From Caproicibacter sp002399225 (GTDB lineage Bacteria > Bacillota > Clostridia > Oscillospirales > Acutalibacteraceae): a stretch of DNA of 64,000 nucleotides. The position numbers were made by a program, and so were the translations under genes. Shown one piece after another: positions 42,637-50,710 of the stretch (position 1 is the stretch's first letter; every line of letters begins with the position of its first letter). Under the pieces are notes generated by a model that saw nothing but the letters and a program-made list of their open reading frames with translations, ran no database searches and was not told where the DNA came from. Where the stretch lies: positions 49,508 through 113,507 of the forward strand of contig DAIOKN010000005.1 of the NCBI GenBank assembly GCA_036756705.1. Reading direction: 5' to 3'.

Positions 42637-44113
42637 TTATAGCTCCACGAAACCGGTCGCAACGGAGTCCTGAAACGCCCGATCGTGTTCCACCAGCAGC
42701 ATCGTCGGCGAAAACGACCGGATCAGTTCTTCAATCTGTAAGCGGGAAAGAAGGTCGACGTAGTTGAGCGGTTCATCCCATCCATAGAGGTGTGCCGGTT
42801 CGCACAGACTGGCGGCGAGAAGGACTTTCTTTTTCTGCCCATCGCTGTACCCGGCCATGTCCCGCTCGAACAGAGGGCGTGAAAAATCCAGCTTGCGCAG
42901 AATGGAAAACAGCAGGGATTTGTCGATACCCCGGGTTTCGGCAAATTCCGGCAGACTTCCGTTCAGCGAATCCGTTTCCTGCGGAACGAGGGAGACAGTC
43001 AGCCGCGGGGCGATCCAAAGGTTGCCGTCGTGTTCGACAGGCTGCCCGGTGACAAGCCTGAGCAGACTGGATTTGCCGCAGCCGTTGCGGCCGCGCAGAA
43101 ACAGCCGGTCGCCTGCCCGGAGCCGGAACGAGACCGGGCCGCAGATTTTGCGGCCGTCATAGAACAGGCGCAGCTCCCGCGCCTCCAGCAGCAGGCCTTT
43201 CGCCGGCAGCGGATGAAGCTTTAAAGGCTCCGCGGCGTCTTGGTTTTGCAGCAGCCCGGCCTGTTTCTGCACCGCGCTTTCGCGCCTTGCCTGGATGGAT
43301 TTTGGAGCGCTTCATCATTTTGGCGGATTTGTGACCGATGTAGCCGCGGTCCGGGCGCAGGCCGGAGTTTCGGGTGCCGCGTTTGGCTTTTTCCGTTTGG
43401 TTCGACCAGGCGGAAGCCTGCGCGGCGGCCTGCGAAAGGCGCTTTGCCTCCTGCTCCAGCTTTTCATGTGCGGCCCGTTCGAATTCGTCGCGGCGGCGTT
43501 TGTTTTCCAGAAAAGAGGAGCAATTCCCCCGTTCCAGCTCGATGCTTTTTCGGCTGATGGACAGAATGTGATCCACGCAGCCATCCAGAAAGGCCCGGTC
43601 GTGCGAAACCAGAAGGAATCCCCGCTTGCCGCGCAGGTAACACGCCGTTCGCTCTCGAGCCTGCTGATCGAGGTGATTGGTCGGCTCGTCAATCAGCAGA
43701 AAACGGTTTTCCTTTAAAAACAGCGCGGCCAGCAGCACTTTGGTCCGTTCTCCCCGGCTCAGGCTGGAAAAGGGCCGCAGGGCGGCTTCTTGCGAAACGT
43801 CCAGCAGCGAAAGCTCCCGTGCCGCTTGCCAGCTTTCACACCCGGGAACAATTTGGCGGATGATCTGCATGGCGTTTTGCGATTGATCCGGGACCGGGAA
43901 TGGAAAATAATCGAATCCAACCTCGGAGGAGATCGTTCCGCGATATTCGTACCGCCCCATCATCAGCCTGAGCAGGGTGGTCTTTCCTTTCCCATTCCGC
44001 CCGATCAGGCCGAGTTTCCAGTCTGTGTCGAATTTGAACGAAGTGTTTTGAAACACGGGCTCCGGGCTGCCTTCATACCCGAAGGTCAGATTTGAAACTT
44101 GAATCAGAGACAT
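42637..44113 (-). pseudogene. Lsa-type ABC-F ribosomal protection protein, split by a +1 frameshift
   Basis: The gene reads as two overlapping frames. The first (from 44113) holds ABC1: Walker A GRNGKGKTT, LSRGERTK and LLIDEPTNHLD, then the linker to KSAKMMKRSK. The second (to 42637) holds ABC2: GRNGCGKSS, YSDGQKKKV and GWDEPLNYVD. The break is in a run of four T (43300-43303; AAAA in the coding strand), where three would restore the family sequence KRSKSIQARR. Deleting one base gives ~491 residues, the Lsa family size. Lsa proteins dislodge lincosamides, streptogramin A and pleuromutilins. Start follows GGGAGG. Sequencing error, decay or programmed frameshifting are all possible. Confidence 0.82.
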
Positions 44114-44316
44114 GGCATCCTCCCGTATCATGCACCGAGGCCGCGGGAAGATGCCCCGCGGCCCCAAAACGGAAGGATTCCTCTTCCATGCCGGCTGAAA
44201 CCGGGGAAAAGGTCCTTTAAAAATAAAAAGGGGACGCTTTTGAATGCACATTCCCGCAGCCGCACGGCAGCAAAGGCAGCCTGACTGTGGCTGCCTGACC
44301 GATTGGCGTACTTTCT

Positions 44317-44337
44317 TCAGCGGGAAATTTTGCGCAT
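44317..44337 (-). CDS. Possible 6-codon leader peptide of the ABC-F gene (MRKISR)
   Basis: A tiny frame, ATG to TGA, in the leader of the ABC-F gene, with GAAGGGA about 10 bases upstream. Antibiotic-inducible ABC-F and erm genes often have short leader peptides on which a stalled ribosome changes the RNA fold. Downstream hairpins fit this picture. Very short frames also arise by chance, so this is a hypothesis. Confidence 0.3.
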   Translation of the reverse strand: MRKISR

Positions 44338-44369
44338 CCTTTTAGTTCCCTTCTGTCTTTTCTGTCTTT

Positions 44370-44398
44370 ATCTTATCCAAAAACATCGAGCTTGTCAA
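44370..44398 (-). promoter_or_regulatory. Promoter of the ABC-F gene
   Basis: On the minus strand TTGACA (44393-44398), 17-base spacer and TAAGAT (44370-44375). The predicted transcript has a leader of about 250 nt before the ATG at 44113, containing an AGGCAGCC/GGCTGCCT hairpin and a 9-bp G+C-rich hairpin close to the ribosome binding site. Confidence 0.8.
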
Positions 44399-44464
44399 GA
44401 CACTTTTGCAAAGCGCGCCGTGCTGTGTTATGATGAAGACAAAAGCGGCGGGAGGAAAACGGAA

Positions 44465-45205
44465 ATGCAGGAGCAGTATGTAAGCAAAGTCGTGCTGCGG
44501 CGGGAAGAGGTGCCGGACTTTGACCGGTATCCGTTTTCAATTCCGGCGGTGCGCGGCCTTTCTCAACTGCCGCTGCACGAGAATGTGACGTTCCTGGTCG
44601 GGGAAAACGGCGCCGGAAAATCGACGCTGACTGAGGCGATCGCCGTCTGCTGCGGGTTTAACCCGGAAGGCGGCAGCCGGAATTTCAGCTTCGAGACCTA
44701 CCGCTCCCACTCGGAATTATGCGACTACCTGACTCTGTACAAAGGCGTGAGACATCCGCGCGACGGGTATTTTCTGCGGGCCGAGAGTTTTTACAACGTG
44801 GCGACCAATATCGAGGAGATGGACCGGGTGTCTGCCGTAGCTCCACAGATCAAGTGGAGCTACGGCGGCTCTCTGCATGAAAAATCGCATGGAGAAAGCT
44901 TTTTCGCGCTCTTGATGAACCGCCTTGGCGGGCATGGGCTTTATATTTTCGACGAACCGGAAGCCGCGCTTTCCCCCCGGCGGCAGCTTGCGATGCTCTG
45001 CCGCATCGACGAGCTGGTCAGGCAGAGCTCCCAGCTTATCATCGCGACGCACTCCCCGATTCTAACCGCTTACCCGAACAGTGTGATCTATGAGCTTTCC
45101 GCCGGCGGAATTCACCGCCGTGCTTATGAGGAAACGGATAATTTCAGGGTGACCAAAGAATTTTTAAACCGGTATCCCCGCATGCTGCGGGAATTGCTGG
45201 GCTGA
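44465..45205 (+). CDS. Predicted AAA/ABC-type ATPase (COG3910-like)
   Basis: 246 residues. Walker A is FLVGENGAGKSTLTEAIA (~45-62). A partial ABC-like signature region (SHGESFFALLMNRL) is followed by Walker B LYIFDEPEAALSPRRQL and a switch His in IIATHSPIL. This is the stand-alone SMC/RecF-like ATPase family often annotated as a predicted ATPase in Clostridia. It has no transporter partner nearby and is probably soluble; function unknown. ATG at 44465 follows GGGAGG by about 9 bases. It is divergent from the ABC-F gene. Confidence 0.82.
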   Translation: MQEQYVSKVVLRREEVPDFDRYPFSIPAVRGLSQLPLHENVTFLVGENGAGKSTLTEAIAVCCGFNPEGGSRNFSFETYRSHSELCDYLTLYKGVRHPRDGYFLRAESFYNVATNIEEMDRVSAVAPQIKWSYGGSLHEKSHGESFFALLMNRLGGHGLYIFDEPEAALSPRRQLAMLCRIDELVRQSSQLIIATHSPILTAYPNSVIYELSAGGIHRRAYEETDNFRVTKEFLNRYPRMLRELLG

Positions 45206-45211
45206 AGTCAT

Positions 45212-45250
45212 AAAAAAATTCCTCCGGAATGAAACCGGAGGAATTTTTTT
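45212..45250. terminator. Bidirectional terminator between the ATPase gene and mreB
   Basis: A perfect 16-bp stem (45212-45227 with 45235-45250) with A7 and T7 ends between convergent genes. Confidence 0.93.
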
Positions 45251-45258
45251 ATCCTGCT

Positions 45259-46275
45259 TTAGTGCTTTTTATTCTGTTTATAATAAGAGGACGGCATCTC
45301 GACCTCGAGCTGTTTTCCGGTCCCGTTGACGACACAGTCCAGGGGCTCGTCCGCAACATGGACCGGCATGCCGGTCTCCTGCTCCACCAGGCGGTCCAGC
45401 CCGCGCAGCAGCGCGCCGCCGCCGGTCAGCATGATGCCGTGGTCGATAATGTCCGCCGAAAGCTCCGGCGGAGTCTTTTCCAGCGTACTCTTGATTGCGT
45501 CGATGATCAGGGCCAACGGATCGCTCAGGGCTTCCCGCACTTCTTCGGCGCAGATCGTCACGTTTTTCGGCAGGCCGTCCACCAGGTTGCGCCCTTTGAT
45601 TTCAACGGAGGCGTCTTCGTTGTCTTCCGTTGGGAATGCCGACCCGATCTTGATCTTGATTTCCTCGGCGGTGCGTTCGCCGATGAGGAGATTGTACTTC
45701 TTTTTAACATAGGAGATGATGGATTCGTCGAACTTGTCCCCCGCGCAGCGGACCGACACCGAGGTGACGATGTCCCCGAGCGAGATGACCGCGACTTCCG
45801 CCGTGCCGCCGCCGATGTCGACGACCATGCTTCCGGTCGGCTCGTTGACGGGCAGGCCGGCCCCGATCGCGGCGGCCATCGGCTCTTCAATCAGTTCCAC
45901 ATTGTTTGCGCCGGCCTGACGGGCGGCGTCTTCCACAGCGCGGCGCTCAACCTCCGTCACGCCGGAGGGGATACAGATGATGATATGCGGCTTGGAAAAT
46001 GCGTTTGATTTTACTGCCCTGCGGATAAAATGCTTGAGCATGGTCGCCGTAATGTCAAAATCGGCAATAACGCCGTCTTTCATCGGGCGGACGGCCACAA
46101 TGGAACCCGGCGTGCGGCCGATCATGTCCTTGGCCTGTCTCCCGACTGCAAGGACAGTGTCCGAGCGGACGTCCACCGCAACGACGGACGGCTCGCGCAT
46201 CACAATGCCTTTTCCCTTCATAAAGACCAGGGTGTTGGCGGTGCCCAGGTCGATTCCTATATCTTTTGAAAACAT
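45259..46275 (-). CDS. mreB: Rod-shape determining protein MreB/Mbl
   Basis: 338 residues, actin fold. Phosphate 1 is IGIDLGTANTLVFMKGKGIV, connect 1 and phosphate 2 are VVDIGGGTAEVAVISLG, and the adenosine motif is IMLTGGGALLRGLDRLV. MreB filaments guide peptidoglycan synthesis along the cell side, so a rod or elongated shape is expected. The mreC and mreD genes are not adjacent, which fits an Mbl-type paralogue as well. The start at 46275 (MFSKDIGIDLG) follows AAAGGGG; an ATG six codons earlier is less likely. It is the last gene of the zapA-to-mreB cluster. Confidence 0.95.
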   Translation of the reverse strand: MFSKDIGIDLGTANTLVFMKGKGIVMREPSVVAVDVRSDTVLAVGRQAKDMIGRTPGSIVAVRPMKDGVIADFDITATMLKHFIRRAVKSNAFSKPHIIICIPSGVTEVERRAVEDAARQAGANNVELIEEPMAAAIGAGLPVNEPTGSMVVDIGGGTAEVAVISLGDIVTSVSVRCAGDKFDESIISYVKKKYNLLIGERTAEEIKIKIGSAFPTEDNEDASVEIKGRNLVDGLPKNVTICAEEVREALSDPLALIIDAIKSTLEKTPPELSADIIDHGIMLTGGGALLRGLDRLVEQETGMPVHVADEPLDCVVNGTGKQLEVEMPSSYYKQNKKH

Positions 46276-46400
46276 CTGTTTTTCCCCTTTCAAGGCGTCC
46301 GGACCGCAACCGGTCCCGGATTTTCCGATCTCTCCTTATTATAACCCGAATACCGCAGATTCTCAACCTCTAAATTCCAGAAATCCGCTTGCCCGAAAAG

Positions 46401-46964
46401 TTACTCGGACCTTTCCTGCAGGTTATTAAGGATTCGGTGTATTTTGGCGATCGGCAGCCCCACAATATTGTAAAAATCACCGTTGATACGCTTGACAAAC
46501 AGAGCGCCGCGGCCCTGGATGCCGTAAGCGCCGGCTTTGTCGAGCGGTTCTCCCGTTGCGACGTAAGCGCTGATCGCGGCCGGGGAGATCGGGTAGAATT
46601 CCACCGAGGTACATTCGTGCCCGCAGAGAAGTCTGCTGCCGCTGATAACGGTGTAACCGGTGTAAACTTGGTGGACATTGCCGGAAAGAAGCTTCAGCAT
46701 GGCCTTGGCCGTTTCTGCGTCTTTCGGCTTGCCGAGAATTCTGCCTTTGAACACAACGATGGTGTCAGCCGCCAGAACGGTGTCTTCCGGATGCTGTTTT
46801 GCAACAGCCTGAGCCTTGTGCGTGGAAAGCTGCTCTACAATCTGCATAGGCGGTGTTCCGCGCAAAAAGGTTTCGTTAATCTTTGCTGGCACGACGGTAA
46901 ATTCATAGCCGGCCATTTTCAGCAGTTCGCTGCGGCGCGGCGATGAGGATGCTAACATTAACAT
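46401..46964 (-). CDS. maf: Maf-family nucleotide pyrophosphatase
   Basis: 187 residues. Family motifs: LASSSPRRSELL at the N-terminus (phosphate contacts), the catalytic Asp in VLAADTIVV, GKPKDAETAKAML, and the DKAGAYGIQGRGALFVKRINGDFYNIVGLP end. Maf proteins hydrolyse dTTP, UTP or modified NTPs to monophosphates and influence division in Bacillus. AGGAGT precedes the start by 10 bases. It is located between DUF4321 and mreB, an arrangement often seen in Firmicutes. Confidence 0.93.
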   Translation of the reverse strand: MLMLASSSPRRSELLKMAGYEFTVVPAKINETFLRGTPPMQIVEQLSTHKAQAVAKQHPEDTVLAADTIVVFKGRILGKPKDAETAKAMLKLLSGNVHQVYTGYTVISGSRLLCGHECTSVEFYPISPAAISAYVATGEPLDKAGAYGIQGRGALFVKRINGDFYNIVGLPIAKIHRILNNLQERSE

Positions 46965-47003
46965 GGTGTGGCAAACTCCTTATCTCATTTCGTAATATCT
47001 TTT

Positions 47004-47261
47004 TCAGCGGATTCTGCTGTATGCCAGAATTGCGGCAAGCAGCAAGAGTGCCTGTGCCACATGAAGATTCACGGTCATCCCGAACGTGAAGCGGACAATG
47101 GAAAGGTCGACGTTTACGGTCGAAATCCCAAAGCTGGCTCCGGCGCTCAGAAAGGAGAGAAAACGCACGCCGGCTGCCGCATCTGAAATCGCTTTGCCGA
47201 GGATGACCGCCAGAATCAGCATGACGATTAACAGAAGCGTTTTTAGAATGCCCTTTTTCAT
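47004..47261 (-). CDS. DUF4321 small membrane protein
   Basis: 85 residues with two hydrophobic helices (about 5-25 and 63-82) around a short loop (FGISTVNVDLSIVRFTFGMTVNLH), the DUF4321 pattern. Function unknown; it regularly lies next to maf in Clostridia, as here. Probably co-transcribed with dut upstream and maf downstream. Confidence 0.85.
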   Translation of the reverse strand: MKKGILKTLLLIVMLILAVILGKAISDAAAGVRFLSFLSAGASFGISTVNVDLSIVRFTFGMTVNLHVAQALLLLAAILAYSRIR

Positions 47262-47292
47262 GTGAAAAATATCTCCGACAAAATTTACCTAT

Positions 47293-47730
47293 TTATTTTC
47301 CGGTGGAACCAAAACAACCCGCGCCGCGGGCTGTCTCGCCGAGGTCTTCCGTTTCCGCCAGTTCAGTCCGGTAGACGGGCATGACGACCAGCTGCGCAAA
47401 CCGTTCCCCGGGAGAAAGAAGGTAGGGTCTTTCCCCCGTGTTGCCGATTCCGACGATCAGTTCTCCGCGGTAATCGCTGTCGACAACGCCGACGGCATTG
47501 GGCAGCGACACGCCGTGATTAACTCCGAGCCCGCTGCGCGCGAAGATCAAACCGACGGTTTCCGGGCCGGGCAGGGCGATGGCCACGCCTGTCGGAATGC
47601 GGTAAAGGCCGCGCGGCTCAATCCGGATCGGCGCGTCGATGCAGGCGTACAAATCCAGCCCGGCCGCCCCTTCGGTGCCTCGTGTGGGCAACACGGCGTT
47701 TTTCCTGACTTTTTTAATCTTTAGCTTCAT
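47293..47730 (-). CDS. dut: dUTP diphosphatase (trimeric dUTPase)
   Basis: 145 residues. The five motifs are present: AAGLDLYAC (I), ARSGLGVNHG (II), AVGVVDSDYRGEL with the catalytic Asp (III), GERFAQLVVMPV (IV) and the C-terminal ARGAGCFGSTGK (V), which closes over the substrate. It splits dUTP to dUMP and pyrophosphate, keeping uracil out of DNA. The start overlaps the stop of the U32 peptidase gene by 4 bases, implying coupling. Confidence 0.95.
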   Translation of the reverse strand: MKLKIKKVRKNAVLPTRGTEGAAGLDLYACIDAPIRIEPRGLYRIPTGVAIALPGPETVGLIFARSGLGVNHGVSLPNAVGVVDSDYRGELIVGIGNTGERPYLLSPGERFAQLVVMPVYRTELAETEDLGETARGAGCFGSTGK

Positions 47731-49817
47731 GCATCCTCCTGCCGGGAGGCAAAGCCGCGGTAATAAAGCCCCCGTGTAAAGGAGTTCGGCTCCGGGCTGC
47801 TTCCGGCTCCCTTTATAAATTCATCGATGATTTGTTCCGTTTCCCGCGGGGATTCCGTTGAAAAGCGGAGTAAACCGAAGTCTATTCCATTTATGTCCCT
47901 CATGCGGCCGGCGAGCGACAGCGGAACGGAGTTCAGCACCTCGCTGCACGCGCCATAGCACTGCACGGGAAACTTCACGCCTCTGCGGTCGGTCAGCTCC
48001 GGCGCCGTTTTGCAGGTGAGGCAGCCCCGCGGCGAATTCGCGGCCGGGCAGTTGCGGCAGAGCATCAGCGGAAGCCTCCCGTAAAGGAGCAGCCCGCGCG
48101 GCATCTCTCCGCCGATGCCGGCGGCCTCCCGCAGCGTCAGCTCAAAGGAAAGTTCGGAATCCGCAATCCCCAGCGAGCGGTAGAACTCCAGCGCCGCGGA
48201 GTTCGTGATGTTGAGCGAAAACCCGCCGTGAACCTTCATGCCGCAGTCCAGCGCAAGGCGGATGCCGTCCAACGTGCCGGCCCAGACGTCCCGGATACCG
48301 GCGGCCTTGGCATTCTCAAGGCTCCGCCGCACGGCGGGCTCCATGCCGAACATGCCGCGCGGCAGTTCGACCGCCGCGGGGAATCCTTCCCCAAGCAGCG
48401 CTGCGAGACGGTGCGAATCCGTTTGGTACGGAACATAGCAAAGTTCCAGCTTTTTCGCGTTTTGGGGCAGATCCGCGCGCATAAAGCGCGCCCTCAGGCG
48501 GAACGGGCCCGCCCGGTGCGGCGCGGGAACCGTGTCCGCACACTCCGACCATGAAATTTCAGGCCGCCGGGTGCGCCGTTCCAGCAACTGTTCCAGCGCC
48601 TCGCGCCGCATGCGGTTCAGCTCCGAAACGGGAACGGCGAGGCCTTCGTCAAGATCGAGATCCATTCGATCCGCAAAAAACGGGGTGCCGCCCGTCTTCT
48701 TGAGCTGGGCGCCGCATCGTTCGGGGTCGAGAGCATGGTGTTCCGCGCGCTGGGGCACCGCACCGGAAACGATGGCTTCCGTGCCGCTGCGGTCGGCCGC
48801 TTTCAGTTGCATCGGTTTATTATATTTGATTTTCACCGTAAAATCAACGGGAATTTTCATAAATTCTTTGGAATAAAGAGTCCGCAGCCCGGAAAGGACG
48901 GTTTTGGTTGCGGCGGTCACGTCTTCTTTGGAACGGACGCCGAACATTTCCCGCCCGCGTCTGCCGTCCGGATAGCCGGTGGTGAAGCCGGAACGCGAAA
49001 AAACCGCGCCGAGATCTTTCAGAAGACCGGGCGGAATTGCTTTTCCGTCCGCTGCAAAGCGGCAGGCGGCCGTGGCCGCGGCCACATATTCCGGGCGCTT
49101 GAGCCGTCCCTCAATCTTGGCGCTGACGGCGCCCGCTTCGGCCAGCTCGGAGAGCCGGGGGATCATCGAAAGATCCTTGAGGCTCAGGTCGTGCCCCGTG
49201 CCGCCCGGCGCCGAAAACGGAAGCCGGCACGGCTGGGCGCACATGCCCCGGTTCCCGCTGCGGGAGCCGAGGACGGAGCTGAAATAGCACTGCCCGCTGA
49301 CCGACATGCATAGCGCGCCGTGGACAAAGACTTCCAGTTCAATCGGACAGGCCCGGCGGATCTCGGCGATTTCGCCGAGCGAAAGCTCCCGCGCAAGCAC
49401 CACCCGCCGGAAGCCGAGGCCGTACAGCGCTTTCGCCCCGGCCGGCGTGTGAACGCCGGTCTGGGTGGAGGCGTGAAGCCGCAGGCCCGGCGCGTGCCGG
49501 AACAGAAGGGCGGCCAGGCCCATATCCTGAACCAGCAGCGCATCCACCGGCAGAGAGCAGGCAAACCGAGCGAGCTCTAGAGCGGCGGGAAGTTCCTCTT
49601 CCAAAAGCAGCGTATTGAGCGCGAGGTAGACTTTCACGTCCCGCGCGTGACAGCACTCTACCGCGCGGCGCAGTTCCCCCCGCGAAAAGTTCTTGGCACC
49701 CGCGCGGGCCGAGAACCGATCCGCGCCAAGGTAAACGGCGTCCGCACCCGCGCGGACGGCCGCCCGCAGGCTTTCGGGCGAACCCGCCGGTGCAAGGACC
49801 TCCATGCTACGGCTCAT
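47727..49817 (-). CDS. U32 family peptidase (YhbU/RlhA-like), two-domain
   Basis: 696 residues. The N-terminal TIM-barrel-like U32 domain starts EVLAPAGSPESLRAAVRAGADAVYLGADRFSARAGAKNFS and contains ELEVFVHGALCMSVSGQCYFSS and GMCAQPCRLPF, whose cysteines may bind an Fe-S cluster. A long C-terminal part (DUF3656-like, to CxxC-rich PRGLLLYGRLPLMLCRNCP) follows. The U32 group includes peptidases/collagenases and RNA hydroxylation enzymes (RlhA, TrhP), so tRNA/rRNA hydroxylation is as likely as proteolysis. It overlaps zapA by 11 bases. ATG at 49817; 49805 is an alternative. Confidence 0.88.
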   Translation of the reverse strand: MSRSMEVLAPAGSPESLRAAVRAGADAVYLGADRFSARAGAKNFSRGELRRAVECCHARDVKVYLALNTLLLEEELPAALELARFACSLPVDALLVQDMGLAALLFRHAPGLRLHASTQTGVHTPAGAKALYGLGFRRVVLARELSLGEIAEIRRACPIELEVFVHGALCMSVSGQCYFSSVLGSRSGNRGMCAQPCRLPFSAPGGTGHDLSLKDLSMIPRLSELAEAGAVSAKIEGRLKRPEYVAAATAACRFAADGKAIPPGLLKDLGAVFSRSGFTTGYPDGRRGREMFGVRSKEDVTAATKTVLSGLRTLYSKEFMKIPVDFTVKIKYNKPMQLKAADRSGTEAIVSGAVPQRAEHHALDPERCGAQLKKTGGTPFFADRMDLDLDEGLAVPVSELNRMRREALEQLLERRTRRPEISWSECADTVPAPHRAGPFRLRARFMRADLPQNAKKLELCYVPYQTDSHRLAALLGEGFPAAVELPRGMFGMEPAVRRSLENAKAAGIRDVWAGTLDGIRLALDCGMKVHGGFSLNITNSAALEFYRSLGIADSELSFELTLREAAGIGGEMPRGLLLYGRLPLMLCRNCPAANSPRGCLTCKTAPELTDRRGVKFPVQCYGACSEVLNSVPLSLAGRMRDINGIDFGLLRFSTESPRETEQIIDEFIKGAGSSPEPNSFTRGLYYRGFASRQEDA

Positions 49818-50325
49818 TGGTTTTCTTTTCGAAAAAGCTCATGAATCCTTCCGGGTCCGGGCCGCCTTCCTGCGGGGTCACATGTGAGAAACTGCCCGTC
49901 TGCGGACGGGGAACTTCCGCCCCGGGCGCAATCGGCGGCGCTTTTTCGGCGGGCGCGCCCTCGGACGGCTCTTCCCCCCCGGAGGAAAGGCGGGAGCGCA
50001 GCGTCTGAATCTCACGCTTCAAGCGCTCGATCTCCCTGCGGGATTCCTCCGCTTCCAGACGGGCGTGGGAAGAATCTTCCAGGTAATCCTTAATCTGTCC
50101 CCGCAGATTTTCCGCCGTGTCCGCCGCCTTGCGCGCATTGTCGCAGTAGCTTAACGCGGCGGTGATTGCGGCCAAAGTGATGGAAATGCGGTCGTTCCGC
50201 TCCATAATGGACGAAATGGTCTTTTGAACCTCGTCGCCGACAGAGCGCATGTAGCTCTCGCTGTCCTCGGAACTGATGATACATTCACAGCCGCAGATAT
50301 TCAGTTTAATCCTGTTCTTGCTCAA
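49807..50325 (-). CDS. zapA: ZapA-family cell division protein with long C-terminal tail
   Basis: 172 residues. Residues 1 to ~95 match ZapA (NRIKLNICGCECIISSEDSESYMRSVGDEVQKTI, then the long helix). A coiled coil to ~120 is followed by an unusual Pro/Glu/Gly-rich tail of ~50 residues. ZapA bundles FtsZ filaments at midcell. TTG at 50325 is the start, with AAAGGG about 10 bases upstream. It is the first gene of the minus-strand zapA-U32-dut-DUF4321-maf-mreB cluster, linking division and cell shape. A TATAAT box lies at 50368-50373 (minus strand). Confidence 0.88.
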   Translation of the reverse strand: MSKNRIKLNICGCECIISSEDSESYMRSVGDEVQKTISSIMERNDRISITLAAITAALSYCDNARKAADTAENLRGQIKDYLEDSSHARLEAEESRREIERLKREIQTLRSRLSSGGEEPSEGAPAEKAPPIAPGAEVPRPQTGSFSHVTPQEGGPDPEGFMSFFEKKTNEP

Positions 50326-50417
50326 TCAATTCATTCCCTTTCATAAAGCCGCGTTTCATTTAAGCTTATTATAATCTATTTTACTGTAAGATAAAAGAGA
50401 TTTCAAACGGAATTGCC

Positions 50418-50470
50418 GACTTTTTCTCCCGGCTTTTTCCCCTGCGGGAACGGGGAAAAGCGGGAAAGTC
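50418..50470. other. Nested palindrome between zapA and glgP promoters
   Basis: Outer arms (about 50418-50431 with 50461-50470) and inner arms (50432-50442 with 50452-50461) form a long imperfect hairpin in the 385-base intergenic region. There is no T run after it. It may be an operator, a transcript-stabilising hairpin or a decayed repeat. The rest of the gap holds the divergent promoters and an AT-rich block (50540-50575). Confidence 0.35.
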
Positions 50471-50636
50471 CCGCGGAAATCTATCTGCTTTAAGTTTTGT
50501 TGAAACTGCACAAATATTGGCCGAAAAGCTCTTGCAATGATTTAAAAAAATACAAATTTAAAATTCTTCAAAAAACCGCGGCCCAAACGCAAAAACAGAC
50601 AATTTCTCCGCAAAGCACCCGGCGGAGTTCCCAGCC

Positions 50637-50665
50637 TTGAAAAAGGGTAAAAATTGGTGTATCAT
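50637..50665 (+). promoter_or_regulatory. Promoter of glgP
   Basis: TTGAAA at 50637-50642, 17-base spacer, TATCAT at 50660-50665; glgP starts 46 bases further on. Confidence 0.75.
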
Positions 50666-50710
50666 ATACAGAAATCAATATACCTATAGATGTCGGGGGG
50701 GAAGGTTCCC

